Translations under genes and position numbers: made by a program
The notes under the pieces: model-generated
What the model saw: the letters and a program-made list of their open reading frames with translations, nothing else
The model's database searches: none
What the model was told of the DNA's origin: nothing
NCBI GenBank assembly: GCA_021324915.1
Contig: JAJPIC010000011.1
Coordinates: 238,869-302,868, forward strand
DNA: 64,000 bases
Direction: 5' to 3'
Origin: Beijerinckiaceae bacterium
GTDB lineage: Bacteria; Pseudomonadota; Alphaproteobacteria; Rhizobiales; Beijerinckiaceae
Part shown: one piece after another, positions 34,678-43,992 of the stretch
How positions within the stretch are numbered: position 1 is the stretch's first letter
Layout: every line of letters begins with the position of its first letter

Positions 34678-35235
34678 GTGCCCGGAACGGCAAGATTGGT
34701 TGTCCTGGCTGCCTTCCTCACAATGGGGAGTTCCGTAATGGAAAGCCTCGCGGCAGGATCAAATATCGTGCAGCGTGCGATCAGCGTCGAGCACATCACC
34801 ATCACATCAAAGAAGCCGTTCGGCGAAGTCGAGGCAGCCCTCGAGAGATCGGTCCCACGGCTCGATCCGGCGATGATCGAAGCGCTCGCCAAGGGCAATG
34901 CGAGCGCCCGGGAGCTGTTCCGCAGTTCCGAACTCTTCATCTTCGAAAAGCGCGACCACGGTGCGCTCCTGCGAGGCGCCGGGCAGAAGGCCAATGCGCT
35001 TCAATACGAGATCGGCAATCCGATGACGGCGGCATCCATGACACGCTATCAATTGCCCGCCGCGCTCTATGCGCCGCTCCGCGTCGTCCTTTACGAGAAT
35101 GCGACAGGCGGCGCGAGCTTCGAATATGATCTTCCCTCGTCTCTATTCGGCCAGTTCGGCGACGACAGAGTCAAGCTGGTCGCACTGAAGCTCGACGACG
35201 AGATTCGACGCGCGCTCAGCAAGGCTGCCGAATAG
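34678..35235 (+). CDS. DUF302-domain protein, exported
   Basis: Encodes 185 residues from GTG at 34678, with GGAGG seven bases upstream. A signal peptide covers about 1-26 (LVVLAAFLTMGSSVMESLAAG). The DUF302 region follows (VEHITITSKKPFGEVEAALERSV, then QYEIGNPMTAASMTRYQLPAALYAPLRVVLYEN). DUF302 members are often redox- or metal-linked; this one is periplasmic and of unknown use. It is divergent from the MarR gene and likely controlled by it. Confidence 0.85.
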   Translation: MPGTARLVVLAAFLTMGSSVMESLAAGSNIVQRAISVEHITITSKKPFGEVEAALERSVPRLDPAMIEALAKGNASARELFRSSELFIFEKRDHGALLRGAGQKANALQYEIGNPMTAASMTRYQLPAALYAPLRVVLYENATGGASFEYDLPSSLFGQFGDDRVKLVALKLDDEIRRALSKAAE

Positions 35236-35268
35236 GCGCTGGGCGCGCGCTTCACAGGTCTCGAGAGA

Positions 35269-36078
35269 TCAAGCCGCGCTGCGCGGCTCGATGCGATAGC
35301 GTGCCGCAGGCCGAGCATGCGAGAGATTGGGGAAAAGCGCCTGGCGCGCGGCTTCGAACTTCTCCCAATCCGCGAGATTGGGAAGCGCCGGGACTGTGAC
35401 GAACTCACCCTGATCGAGACCGGCAAGCGCGGCATCGACCATGTCCCCAACCGGCATGAAAATTTCCTGCCGCTCGCTCGGCATCCCCGGGACACCGGCG
35501 TTATGCCACAATTCCGTAATCGTCCCGCCCGGCAGGACCACCTGGACCCGTACGCCTTTGTCGGCGAGTTCGTGACGCAAGGATTGGCTGAAGGCAAGCA
35601 CATAGGCCTTGGTGCCGCCATAGACGCCGTTCAGCAACTCGGGCATGACGGCCGCGATCGACGAAATATTGATGATGGTTCCGCTGCCGCGCGCCACAAA
35701 CCCTGGGATCGCTGCGTAAGTCAGGCGCGTGAGCGCCGTGACGTTCAACTCGATCATTTCCTCCATTTTGTCGGCGTTTTCGTTGAGCAGCGGCATGACC
35801 GAGGCAAAGCCCGCATTATTGACAAGGGCCGTGATGCGCGAGTCGGAACGCAGCACATCTTCCACTTGGCCGAGGCCCACGCTGTTGCCGAGATCGGCGG
35901 TAAGTGGCGTCACTTCCCGTCCGGTTTCCCGATTGAGAGTCCGCGCCAGTTCGTCGAGCCGCTCGCGCCGTCGCGCGACAAGAATGAGATCGTAGCCGCG
36001 GCGCGCCAGCCGGTCGGCATAAACAGCGCCTATCCCACTCGATGCGCCAGTGACGAGCGCAGTCCCGCGATTGCTCAT
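35269..36078 (-). CDS. Short-chain dehydrogenase/reductase
   Basis: Encodes 269 residues from ATG at 36078 with AAGG upstream; the frame upstream to 36306 lies across the promoter. Motifs: TGASSGIG, LVNNAGFA, catalytic Ser in INISSIAAV, YGGTK. The C-terminal part (PSERQEIFMPVGDMVDAALAGLDQGE) fits the extended-substrate loops of classical SDRs. The promoter bears a perfect copy of the palindrome found at the MarR gene, linking it to that regulon. Confidence 0.9.
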   Translation of the reverse strand: MSNRGTALVTGASSGIGAVYADRLARRGYDLILVARRRERLDELARTLNRETGREVTPLTADLGNSVGLGQVEDVLRSDSRITALVNNAGFASVMPLLNENADKMEEMIELNVTALTRLTYAAIPGFVARGSGTIINISSIAAVMPELLNGVYGGTKAYVLAFSQSLRHELADKGVRVQVVLPGGTITELWHNAGVPGMPSERQEIFMPVGDMVDAALAGLDQGEFVTVPALPNLADWEKFEAARQALFPNLSHARPAARYRIEPRSAA

Positions 36079-36101
36079 ATCGACACCTTTCATTTTAGCG
36101 A

Positions 36102-36144
36102 GTGTATATACACCAATATTGGCGCATGTACTCGTATTTGTCAA
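36102..36144 (-). promoter_or_regulatory. SDR promoter with perfect GTGTATATACAC palindrome
   Basis: Minus-strand TTGACA is the complement of TGTCAA at 36139-36144; an AT-rich -10 lies near 36115-36121. The 12-base palindrome GTGTATATACAC (36102-36113) lies just downstream, next to a second palindrome CCAATATTGG (36113-36122). A MarR dimer bound here would block initiation. Confidence 0.6.
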
Positions 36145-36178
36145 CGCAGACCCTAGGTACGGCGTTCGGATCGACCTT

Positions 36179-36628
36179 TCAGGCGGCCGTGCCCGAGAGC
36201 GATGGAGACGCGCGCCGCAAGCGCGCCAAGGCGCGATATTGCCCCGGAGTGAGGCCGGTCGCACGGCGGAAGGCCCGCGAGAAATTCGCGTGCGAGGAAA
36301 ATCCACATGTGAGAGCGATCTGCCTCAGAGGAGACTCGCCCGAGGCGAGCTGTGCCATGGCCTGCTCGATGCGTTTTTCGCTCACATATTGATGCGGCGA
36401 CTTGCCAACCGCCGTTTTGAAGGCGCGGGCGAAATGAAACTGGCTGAGGCAGGCGAGATCGGCCAGTTTCTCGACCGTGATATCATCCTCGAGATGTTGG
36501 GCGACGAACGCGACGACACGCGACAGTCTCTGCGGATCGAGCGCCGTCTGGGAGCGGCGGTCCGCAACTTTGCTCGGAGACTCCGACGATGTCAGCAGTT
36601 CCGATAGGCTCGCCGTTTCCTCATACAT
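36179..36628 (-). CDS. Short AraC-family regulator (DNA-binding domain only)
   Basis: Encodes 149 residues, AGGAGG before the ATG. Only the C-terminal two-HTH region of AraC proteins is present (VEKLADLACLSQFHFARAFK, GKSPHQYVSEKRIEQA, IALTCGFSSHANFSRAFRRATGLTPGQY). Full-length members have about 280-300 residues with a sensing domain; here about 35 residues precede the DNA-binding part. It could act without a ligand or be an evolved fragment. The gene is close to the SDR promoter. Confidence 0.85.
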   Translation of the reverse strand: MYEETASLSELLTSSESPSKVADRRSQTALDPQRLSRVVAFVAQHLEDDITVEKLADLACLSQFHFARAFKTAVGKSPHQYVSEKRIEQAMAQLASGESPLRQIALTCGFSSHANFSRAFRRATGLTPGQYRALARLRRASPSLSGTAA

Positions 36629-36831
36629 GGGAAGCCTCCTGTCACCTCGAGGATCGACTCTTGGGCATCGACGCTTGACGCAAGCTGATTTAGGAAATCA
36701 TCCGTTTTCTCAAATATCCGAGACGCTCCGGAAATCAATAGAAGCTCACGAAAACATGCTGCGACAAAATGAAAGGCGCTCGAAATCGTCTTTCTCTTAG
36801 CGATGAACTCAATCGCGCGATGCGCTTTGCC

Positions 36832-37485
36832 TCAGGCGCGGCAGCCTTCCAGGAACAGGTGCGCGACTTTTTTTGCGCGGTCGGCGATTTCCGCAGCACT
36901 TGGAGCCGGCTTCTGCCCCAGCATCACGGCCCGCTGCGGCTCCATGATCATCATGCCCCGCAACATGCTGGAGGCGGCCCGGGCGTCCTCGAGCTTCAAG
37001 AGGCCGCGTTCGCTTTGCCGCGCGAGCCAGCTTTGCATTGCCCGACAGGTGCGCACGATCGCCGACTCGTAAAACGCAGCGGCAATTTCCGGAAAGCGAT
37101 CGCTTTCGCCGATCACCAATCGGCTGAGCGCGATCGTCTCGGCGTCGAGCGTCAGCTTGCCGTAAGCGACCAATATGCGCTCGAGCGCTTCGGCGAGATC
37201 CAAGCCGCCCACGACATCGTCGCTCGTATCCAACATGAATCTTTCGATGCGAAACGAGATGACGCTGATGAACAGATCCGCCTTGGTCGGGATCAGCCGA
37301 TAAAGCGTCTTGGTCGATACGCCGGCGCGTTGCGCCACGTCGTTCATGCAGGTTCCCGCGAACCCGTTCGCCAGAAATTCCTCGCGCGCCGCCTCGACGA
37401 TCAGGCGCCGTGTGTCCTCGTCGCAGCGGACCGGCGGCCGGCCGCGCGGGCGGCTCACGACTTTTTCATTTTGTCGCACGGCCAT
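36832..37485 (-). CDS. TetR-family repressor of the EmrAB-like exporter
   Basis: Encodes 217 residues from ATG at 37485 (AAGGAG ten bases upstream). Basic N-terminal arm RPRGRPPV, then the HTH (FLANGFAGTCMNDVAQRAGVSTKTLYRLIPTKADLF), then a helical ligand domain. It is divergent from emrA with 117 bases between starts and AT-rich inverted repeats there. A typical local repressor that lifts when a drug binds; the inducer is unknown. Confidence 0.92.
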   Translation of the reverse strand: MAVRQNEKVVSRPRGRPPVRCDEDTRRLIVEAAREEFLANGFAGTCMNDVAQRAGVSTKTLYRLIPTKADLFISVISFRIERFMLDTSDDVVGGLDLAEALERILVAYGKLTLDAETIALSRLVIGESDRFPEIAAAFYESAIVRTCRAMQSWLARQSERGLLKLEDARAASSMLRGMMIMEPQRAVMLGQKPAPSAAEIADRAKKVAHLFLEGCRA

Positions 37486-37550
37486 TTTCCAAATTCTCCT
37501 TGACTCTCTCCCTTGCATCGCTATTTTGGAAAATAGCTAATTTCCAAATT
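37484..37550. promoter_or_regulatory. TetR operator candidates (TTTCCAAA-type inverted repeats)
   Basis: Three related elements: ATTTTCCAAATT (37484-37495, overlapping the TetR start), CTATTTTGGAAAATAG (37521-37536) and AATTTCCAAATT (37539-37550). Each has AT arms inverted around a GG or CC centre. Placement between tetR and emrA fits repression of both. Confidence 0.6.
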
Positions 37551-37602
37551 TCTGCAAGGCCCGGCTAAGCCTTTTATTTTGCAGGAAAAGGGGGAGGACG
37601 TG

Positions 37603-38820
37603 ATGTTGCGCCCCGAGACAAGTTTGGAACTGGAACGGCCGGCAAAAGGCCGGGAGCAGCCCGCATTTCCAGATCCGGGACAAATGGACCGGGCTGAGGC
37701 ACCGAGCGGCCGCGCGTTGCCGCACGAAGTTGATGTACCGGCAGCCAAGGCACCCGATAGGCCGGCGAAGAAGGGCTTCCTGCGTAGGTTGCTTCTGCTG
37801 GGCGGCGCACTCGGTGGCATTGCCGGACTTGTCTCTTTCGGTTGGCATTACTGGACGGTGGGGCGGTTCGAGGTCTCGACCGACGACGCCTATGTTCAAG
37901 CCGACAATACCACCATCGCGCCTAAAGTGTCGGGCTATATCGGGGCGGTTCTCGTCGGCGACAACCAGCACGTGAAGGCCGGCCAGATCCTGGCCCGCAT
38001 CGACGATCGCGATTTCAAGGTGGCCGTTCAACAGGCAGACGCCGACGTTGCGGCGGCCCAAGCAGCGGTTGCAAGCAAAGCGGCCGCGCTCGATGCGCAG
38101 CAATCCGTGATCGACGCAGCGCGCGCCGCCGTCGAGGTCGATCAGGCAACGGCGACTTTCGCCGACCAGGACAACAAGCGCTATTCCACCTTGGCCAGAA
38201 GTGGCTATGGCAGCCTGCAAGATGCGCAACAGGCAGCATCGCGGATTGCGGCTGCGCGCGCGAGCATTGCACGCGATGAGGCTTCGCTCGCCAATGCGCT
38301 CAAGCAGGTGAATGTTCTCAAGGCGGCGCTCGGTCAAGCGCAGGCGAGCCTCGCGCATGATCAAGCCGTGCTGAGCCAGGCCGAATTGAATCTCTCCTAT
38401 ACGATCATCACGGCGCCGAGCGACGGCGTCGTCGGCAATCGTACGCTGCGTGTCGGGCAATATGTCCAGGCCGGCACGCAGCTCATGTCCATCGTGCCGA
38501 TCGGCGCGGCCTATATCGTCGCCAATTACAAGGAGACGCAGCTCACCGACGTCCTGCCCGGCCAAACGGTCGAGATCGCGGTCGATATGTTTCCGGGCAC
38601 GGTTCTGCGCGGCCACGTCGACAGTCTCGCGCCGGCCAGCGGCCAGGAATTCGCACTGCTGCCGCCTGACAATGCGACAGGCAATTTCACCAAGGTCGTC
38701 CAGCGCATCCCGGTCAAGATCATGATCGACCGCGATAACCCGCTGGCAGGCGAGCTCAGGCCCGGCATGTCGGTCATTCCGACAATCGAGACGAAAGCCG
38801 CGCGGGCGAAACAGGGCTGA
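37603..38820 (+). CDS. emrA: HlyD/EmrA-type membrane fusion protein
   Basis: Encodes 405 residues from ATG at 37603 with GGAGG before it. A 60-residue polar N-terminus, one membrane helix (about 65-85, LLLLGGALGGIAGLVSFG), then the barrel-sandwich (STDDAYVQADNTTIAPKVSGYI), a long helical hairpin (VAAAQAAVASKAAALDAQQ) and the lipoyl return (YTIITAPSDGVVGNRTLRVGQYV). It should bridge EmrB to an outer-membrane channel. The emrB gene follows after 20 bases. Confidence 0.93.
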   Translation: MLRPETSLELERPAKGREQPAFPDPGQMDRAEAPSGRALPHEVDVPAAKAPDRPAKKGFLRRLLLLGGALGGIAGLVSFGWHYWTVGRFEVSTDDAYVQADNTTIAPKVSGYIGAVLVGDNQHVKAGQILARIDDRDFKVAVQQADADVAAAQAAVASKAAALDAQQSVIDAARAAVEVDQATATFADQDNKRYSTLARSGYGSLQDAQQAASRIAAARASIARDEASLANALKQVNVLKAALGQAQASLAHDQAVLSQAELNLSYTIITAPSDGVVGNRTLRVGQYVQAGTQLMSIVPIGAAYIVANYKETQLTDVLPGQTVEIAVDMFPGTVLRGHVDSLAPASGQEFALLPPDNATGNFTKVVQRIPVKIMIDRDNPLAGELRPGMSVIPTIETKAARAKQG

Positions 38821-38840
38821 AGCCGGACGAGGGCACGAGC

Positions 38841-40448
38841 ATGTCCGATACGACCCAGACTTTGCCGGCGGGCGCCTTTCGGGCAAAGCCTCTCGCGCCC
38901 GCCGCCGATCGGGCCAGCACGACAACCTGGATCGCGGTCCTTGCCGGCATGATCGGTGCCTTCATGGCGATCTTGAACATTCAGATCACCAACGCCTCCC
39001 TGCTCTATATCGAGGGCGGAATCGGAACCGGCATCGACAACGGAACCTGGATATCGACGTCTTATCTCATTGGCGAGATCGTCGTCATCCCGCTCACCGG
39101 CTTTTTGAGCCGCGTGTTCTCATTCCGCGTCTACATGATTGCGAGCACGCTTTTCTTCGCGTTGTTCTCGATCGCCTGCGCATTCACCCATGATCTCGGC
39201 TTGATGATTCTGGCTCGCGGCCTGCAGGGGTTTGCCGGCGGCGTGCTGATCCCCATGGCTTTCACCATGGTGGTCACCAAGCTCCCGAAGGCGCAACAGC
39301 CGATCGGCCTCGCCTTCTTCGCCATGGCCGTGACTTTTGCCCCGGCGATCGGACCGACCATCGGCGGCTATCTCACCGAGACCTACGGCTGGCAGACGAT
39401 CTTCTTCGTCAATACGGTGCCAAGCCTCGTGATGATCATCGCTTTGTGGCTTACGCTCGAGCGCGAGCCGATGCGCCTTGGCCTGCTCAAGGACGGCGAC
39501 TGGATCGGCATTCTCACCATGACGATCGGGCTTTCCGCGCTCCAGACTCTTCTCGAGGAAGGCAACAAGGATGATTGGTTCGGCTCGCCCTTCATCGTGC
39601 GCCTAGCGGCGATCGCGACTGTATTTCTCCTCGCATTCATCTGGATCGAGCTCAAAATATCAAAGCCGCTCGTCGATCTGCGTCTGCTCCGCAACCGCAA
39701 TTTCGGCATTGGCACGGCATCGAACGTGCTCGTCGGTTTCGCGCTTTTCGGCTCGGTCTACGTCCTGCCGCAATATCTCGCCCAGGTCCAAGGCTATAAT
39801 GCAGAGCAGATCGGTGAGGTTCTTGCCTGGACAGGCCTGCCGCAGCTCATCCTTATTCCGTTCGTACCGCGGCTGATGAAGATCTTCGACGTGCGCTACA
39901 TCGGCTTCGTCGGGATCGGGCTTTTCGCTCTGAGCTGCTTCATGAATACGACGATGTCGCTCGATTATTCGGGAGACCAGTTCTTCCTGCCGAATATAGT
40001 CCGCGCGGTCGGCCAAGCCCTGGTGATCACGCCGCTAACGGCGATCGCGACGCGCGACATTACGCCGAAAGATGCCGCGAACGCCTCCGGTCTCTACAAC
40101 ATGCTGCGCAATCTCGGCGGCGCCGTCGGCACGGCCGCGCTCGAGACGATCATCACCAAGCGCGAGCAATTTCATTCGAACATCATCGGCCAGTCGATCA
40201 ATCTCTCGCGCGATGAAGTGCGCGAGCGGATCAGCAGGATGACCGGCTACTTTCTGTCGCATGGCGTCTCCGATCTGGCCGCGGCCCGACATCAGGCAAT
40301 CGCGGCGCTCGGCACTATCGTCAGGCGCCAATCGCTCGTCATGGGATTCAGCGATACCTTCGCCGTCATCGGCGTGATGCTGGCAATTGCCGCTGTCCTT
40401 CTGCTCTTCGCGCGAAAGGGAAGTGCGAGCGCGGCCGGCGCGCATTGA
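38841..40448 (+). CDS. emrB: EmrB/QacA-type MFS multidrug exporter
   Basis: Encodes 535 residues with 14 predicted membrane helices. WISTSYLIGEIVVIPLTGFLSR is the EmrB region of helix 2, and LQGFAGGVLIPMAF plus FAPAIGPTIGGYLTETYGW match the antiporter motifs. It pairs with emrA to expel hydrophobic drugs by proton antiport. No outer-membrane gene in this operon; the NodT gene at 45.2 kb might serve both. Confidence 0.93.
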   Translation: MSDTTQTLPAGAFRAKPLAPAADRASTTTWIAVLAGMIGAFMAILNIQITNASLLYIEGGIGTGIDNGTWISTSYLIGEIVVIPLTGFLSRVFSFRVYMIASTLFFALFSIACAFTHDLGLMILARGLQGFAGGVLIPMAFTMVVTKLPKAQQPIGLAFFAMAVTFAPAIGPTIGGYLTETYGWQTIFFVNTVPSLVMIIALWLTLEREPMRLGLLKDGDWIGILTMTIGLSALQTLLEEGNKDDWFGSPFIVRLAAIATVFLLAFIWIELKISKPLVDLRLLRNRNFGIGTASNVLVGFALFGSVYVLPQYLAQVQGYNAEQIGEVLAWTGLPQLILIPFVPRLMKIFDVRYIGFVGIGLFALSCFMNTTMSLDYSGDQFFLPNIVRAVGQALVITPLTAIATRDITPKDAANASGLYNMLRNLGGAVGTAALETIITKREQFHSNIIGQSINLSRDEVRERISRMTGYFLSHGVSDLAAARHQAIAALGTIVRRQSLVMGFSDTFAVIGVMLAIAAVLLLFARKGSASAAGAH

Positions 40449-40818
40449 GACACGAAGCTGCGATTGGCAGCACATCGGATAATGCGAGCGGGACCGCGGA
40501 CCGCGGCTGCCCGAGTTTCGTTGTGCGCGGATCGCATGAACTCTCGGCTTGGATTCGGCAGCGGCACCGATCAATGTCTCCTCCGGATCACGATCTTGCT
40601 ATGGACATTGTTCGGTCTTGAACAGCGCCGATTGACTGCGCATAAGGGCAGCTCGGGCCTGCGCAACCGGCTCAATTCGTGTCGATTTCGGCCGGGGTGC
40701 GCCGGTCCGAAAACCGGGGCATGCCTTGAGACGCACCGCCTTCGAGGTCGCTGTCGCATCCGGATCCGGCTGCGGCGCGTGATCGGGATTCCTTTAGCCC
40801 GATGCCAGGAGTATTCTG
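40449..40818 (+). other. 370-base gap between emrB and the RND gene
   Basis: No gene I can support. The frames here have no homology I recognise. Its 3' end supplies the AGGAG before the RND start; a promoter for the RND operon should lie within, but no strong -35/-10 is visible. Confidence 0.35.
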
Positions 40819-43800
40819 ATGTGGATCGTCCGCCTCGCGCTCGATCGACCTTACACTTTTATCGTTGCGGCGCTGCTGATCCTCATTCTCAGCCCAATGG
40901 TGATTCTGGACACGCCGACCGACATCTTCCCGAACATCAACATACCCGTCATCGCAGTCGTGTGGACCTATACCGGCCTCAATCCGGAGGAGATGGAAGG
41001 CCGTCTGACGACGTCCTATGAACGTACCTTGACCGCGCTCGTCGACAATATCCAACATATCGAATCGACGAGCTACAATGGCTTGGCGCTCGTCAAAATC
41101 TTCCTGCAGCCGAATGCCAGCCTCGACACCGCGAACGCGCAAGTCACCGCCGCATCGCAACTGGCCTTGCATCAGATGCCGCCGGGCACCCAGCCGCCGG
41201 AGGTGCTCAATTTCAGCGCCTCGAGCGTGCCGATCTTGCAGCTCGGCCTCGCCGGCCCCGGCATGTCGGAGCAGGAGCTCAATGATCTCGCGCTGAACTT
41301 CGTGCGCACGCAGCTCGTGACGGTGCCGGGCGCCGTCTTGCCCTATCCTTATGGCGGCAAGCAGCGCGAGATGATGATCAGCCTCAATCCGAGATTGCTG
41401 CAGGCCAAGGGCCTGTCGCCGGCCGACGTGCTCAATGCCGTCTCGCGCCAATATTTGATCCTGCCGTCCGGCACCGTGAAAATCTCGCAATTTGAGTACG
41501 ATGTTCATGTGAACGGCACGACGACGACGGTGGACCAGCTCAACGACCTGCCGATCAAGAACGTCGGGAACGCGACGATCTATCTGCGCGATGTGGCGAC
41601 CGTGAGTAATAGTTTCGCGCCGCAAACCAATGTCGTGCGTCAGAATGGCCGGCGCGGCGTGTTGATCACAGTCATCAAATCGGGGGACGCCTCGACGATC
41701 AGCGTCGTCGATGGCATTCGCGCCATGCTGCCGCGGATCGCCCAGATGCTGCCGCCGCAATTGCAGATCCATCCGCTCGCCGACCAGTCGATCTTCGTCA
41801 AAGGCGCCATTGCGAGCGTGGTGCGCGAAGCGGTGATTGCCGCGGCGCTGACCGCATTGATGATCCTGATCTTCCTCGGCAGTTGGCGCAGCACCCTCAT
41901 CATAGCGGTCTCGATTCCGCTTTCGATCCTGACTTCGATCATGGTGCTGAGCTTTCTCGGCCAGACGATCAATATCATGACCTTGGGAGGGCTCGCGCTC
42001 GCGGTCGGCATTCTGGTCGATGACGCGACGGTGACGATCGAGAATATGGAGCGCCATCTGGAGGAAGGCCATCCGCTGCATGAGGCGATCCTGACCGGAG
42101 CCTCGCAGATCGCCGTGCCGGCTCTGGTCTCGACCCTGTCGATCTGCATCGTCTTCGTGCCGATGTTCCTCCTCGGCGGCGTCGCGCGCTATCTCTTCGT
42201 GCCGCTCGCCGAAGCGGTCGTTTTCGCAATGCTCGCTTCTTATGTGCTCTCGCGCACTTTGGTGCCGACGATGGCCATGTATCTGCTGCGCGCCAGGGCG
42301 CATGGGGCTGCAGGTTCCCGCAACCCGTTCGTCCGTCTACAGCGCGCGTTCGAGCGCCGATTCGAGAGGCTGCGTTCCGCCTATCATGACGCACTGACCT
42401 TTCTGGTCCATCGCCGTGCGCTTTTCGTTCCAAGCTTCCTCATCGGCTGCCTCGCGATTTTCGCCCTGACGCCCTGGCTCGGACAGAATTTCTTCCCGGA
42501 TACCGATAGCGGACAATTCATTCTGCATATGCGGGCCAAGACCGGCACGCGCATCGAAGAGACCGCGCGGCTCGCCGACCTTGTCGAGGCCAAAATCCGC
42601 GCGGTCATTCCGCCCGCGGAAATGGGCGCGATCCTCGATAATATCGGCCTGCCCTATAGCGGCATCAATCTGACGCACATGTCCTCCGGCACAATCGGCG
42701 CGGCGGACGCCGACATCATGGTATCTCTGAACGAAAATCATCGGCCGACGAACGCGTATATCAAGGAAATCCGCCCGATCCTGGCGCGTGCCTTTCCGGG
42801 CGTCACGTTCTACACTTTGCCCGCCGACATGATCACACAGATTTTGAATTTCGGCTTGCCGGCGCCCATCGACATCCAGATCAGCGGCGCCGACGTGAAC
42901 GCCAATCGCGTCGTGGCGGACCGGATTCTCGAACAGATCCGCGCCGTCACCGGCATCGTCGACGCGCGCATCCAGCAGGATTTCGACTATCCGATCCTCG
43001 AGGTCAACGTCGATCGCACAAAGGCGCAGCAGAATGGACTGACCGAGGACGACGTCGCGAGCAGTGTGCTCGATACGCTCTCCGGCTCTTTCCAAACGGC
43101 ACCGATGTTCTTCCTCAATCGTAAGAATGGCGTGAATTACAATCTCGCGGTCCAGGCGCCGCAATATGACATCCAATCTTTGCAGGATTTGCAAAATCTT
43201 CCGATTACCGCGCCAAGCGCGCGGGCGCCGGCGATTCTCGCCGATGTCGCCAAAATCGGCCGCGCGCAGGAAATGGCCGCTGTCGACCACTATAATATCA
43301 GGCGCGTGATCGACATCTATGCCAACGTTCAGGGACGCGATCTCGGCGCGGCCGGCCGGGAGATCACGCGCATTGTCGATGCCAACCGGCATTTCTTGCC
43401 GCGCGGCAGTTTCGTTACGGTCCGCGGACAGCTCGAGACCATGCAGGGGGCCTATATCGGCCTCTTCGGCGGCCTCGCCTTTTCGATCCTGTTCGTCTAT
43501 CTGCTGATCGTCGTCAATTTTCAGTCCTGGTTTGACGCCTTTATCATCATCACCGCGCTGCCCGCCGCGTTGGCGGGGATCGTCCTCTTCCTCTTCTTCA
43601 CCGGCACGACGCTCAGCGTGCCGGCGCTGATGGGCGCAATCATGTGCATGGGCGTTGCGACCGCGAATTCTATTCTGGTGATCGCCTTCGCCCGTGAACG
43701 GCTGGCCGAACATGGCGATGCGGTGCGCGCCGCGATCGATGCCGGCTTCACCCGCTTCCGGCCCGTCTTGATGACGGCACTGGCGATGATCATCGGCATG

Positions 43801-43989
43801 ATCCCCATGGCGCTCGGCCTCGGCGAAGGCGGCGAGCAGAACGCTCCGCTCGGGCGCGCGGTCATCGGCGGCTTGCTGCTGGCGACCGTCGCCACATTGA
43901 TCTTCGTCCCCGCGGTCTTTGCGCTTCTGCGTTCCGGAAAGCAGCCGGAAGAGGCGGTTACCGGCGCGCCTGCGCCACAGGGAGCGTGA
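40819..43989 (+). CDS. RND-family efflux permease (AcrB/MdtB-like)
   Basis: Encodes 1056 residues with 12 membrane helices and two large periplasmic loops. AGGAG seven bases before the ATG. RND marks: TDIFPNINIPVIAVVWTY, GGLALAVGILVDDATVTIEN in helix 4 with two adjacent Asp of the proton path, ATVTIENMERHLEEGHPL, and the duplicated half at ALMGAIMCMGVATANSILV. It forms the trimeric inner-membrane pump. It comes first in an operon with adaptor and outer-membrane factor, an order less usual than adaptor first. Confidence 0.95.
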   Translation: MWIVRLALDRPYTFIVAALLILILSPMVILDTPTDIFPNINIPVIAVVWTYTGLNPEEMEGRLTTSYERTLTALVDNIQHIESTSYNGLALVKIFLQPNASLDTANAQVTAASQLALHQMPPGTQPPEVLNFSASSVPILQLGLAGPGMSEQELNDLALNFVRTQLVTVPGAVLPYPYGGKQREMMISLNPRLLQAKGLSPADVLNAVSRQYLILPSGTVKISQFEYDVHVNGTTTTVDQLNDLPIKNVGNATIYLRDVATVSNSFAPQTNVVRQNGRRGVLITVIKSGDASTISVVDGIRAMLPRIAQMLPPQLQIHPLADQSIFVKGAIASVVREAVIAAALTALMILIFLGSWRSTLIIAVSIPLSILTSIMVLSFLGQTINIMTLGGLALAVGILVDDATVTIENMERHLEEGHPLHEAILTGASQIAVPALVSTLSICIVFVPMFLLGGVARYLFVPLAEAVVFAMLASYVLSRTLVPTMAMYLLRARAHGAAGSRNPFVRLQRAFERRFERLRSAYHDALTFLVHRRALFVPSFLIGCLAIFALTPWLGQNFFPDTDSGQFILHMRAKTGTRIEETARLADLVEAKIRAVIPPAEMGAILDNIGLPYSGINLTHMSSGTIGAADADIMVSLNENHRPTNAYIKEIRPILARAFPGVTFYTLPADMITQILNFGLPAPIDIQISGADVNANRVVADRILEQIRAVTGIVDARIQQDFDYPILEVNVDRTKAQQNGLTEDDVASSVLDTLSGSFQTAPMFFLNRKNGVNYNLAVQAPQYDIQSLQDLQNLPITAPSARAPAILADVAKIGRAQEMAAVDHYNIRRVIDIYANVQGRDLGAAGREITRIVDANRHFLPRGSFVTVRGQLETMQGAYIGLFGGLAFSILFVYLLIVVNFQSWFDAFIIITALPAALAGIVLFLFFTGTTLSVPALMGAIMCMGVATANSILVIAFARERLAEHGDAVRAAIDAGFTRFRPVLMTALAMIIGMIPMALGLGEGGEQNAPLGRAVIGGLLLATVATLIFVPAVFALLRSGKQPEEAVTGAPAPQGA

Positions 43990-43992
43990 CGA

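Noticed and set aside
40449..40818. A possible small gene between emrB and the RND permease
   Set aside because: The only open frame continues out of frame into the RND gene and shows no ribosome site or conserved feature.
40672..42303. A 543-codon minus-strand open frame
   Set aside because: Overlaps the 5' part of the RND permease in antisense; no recognisable motif.
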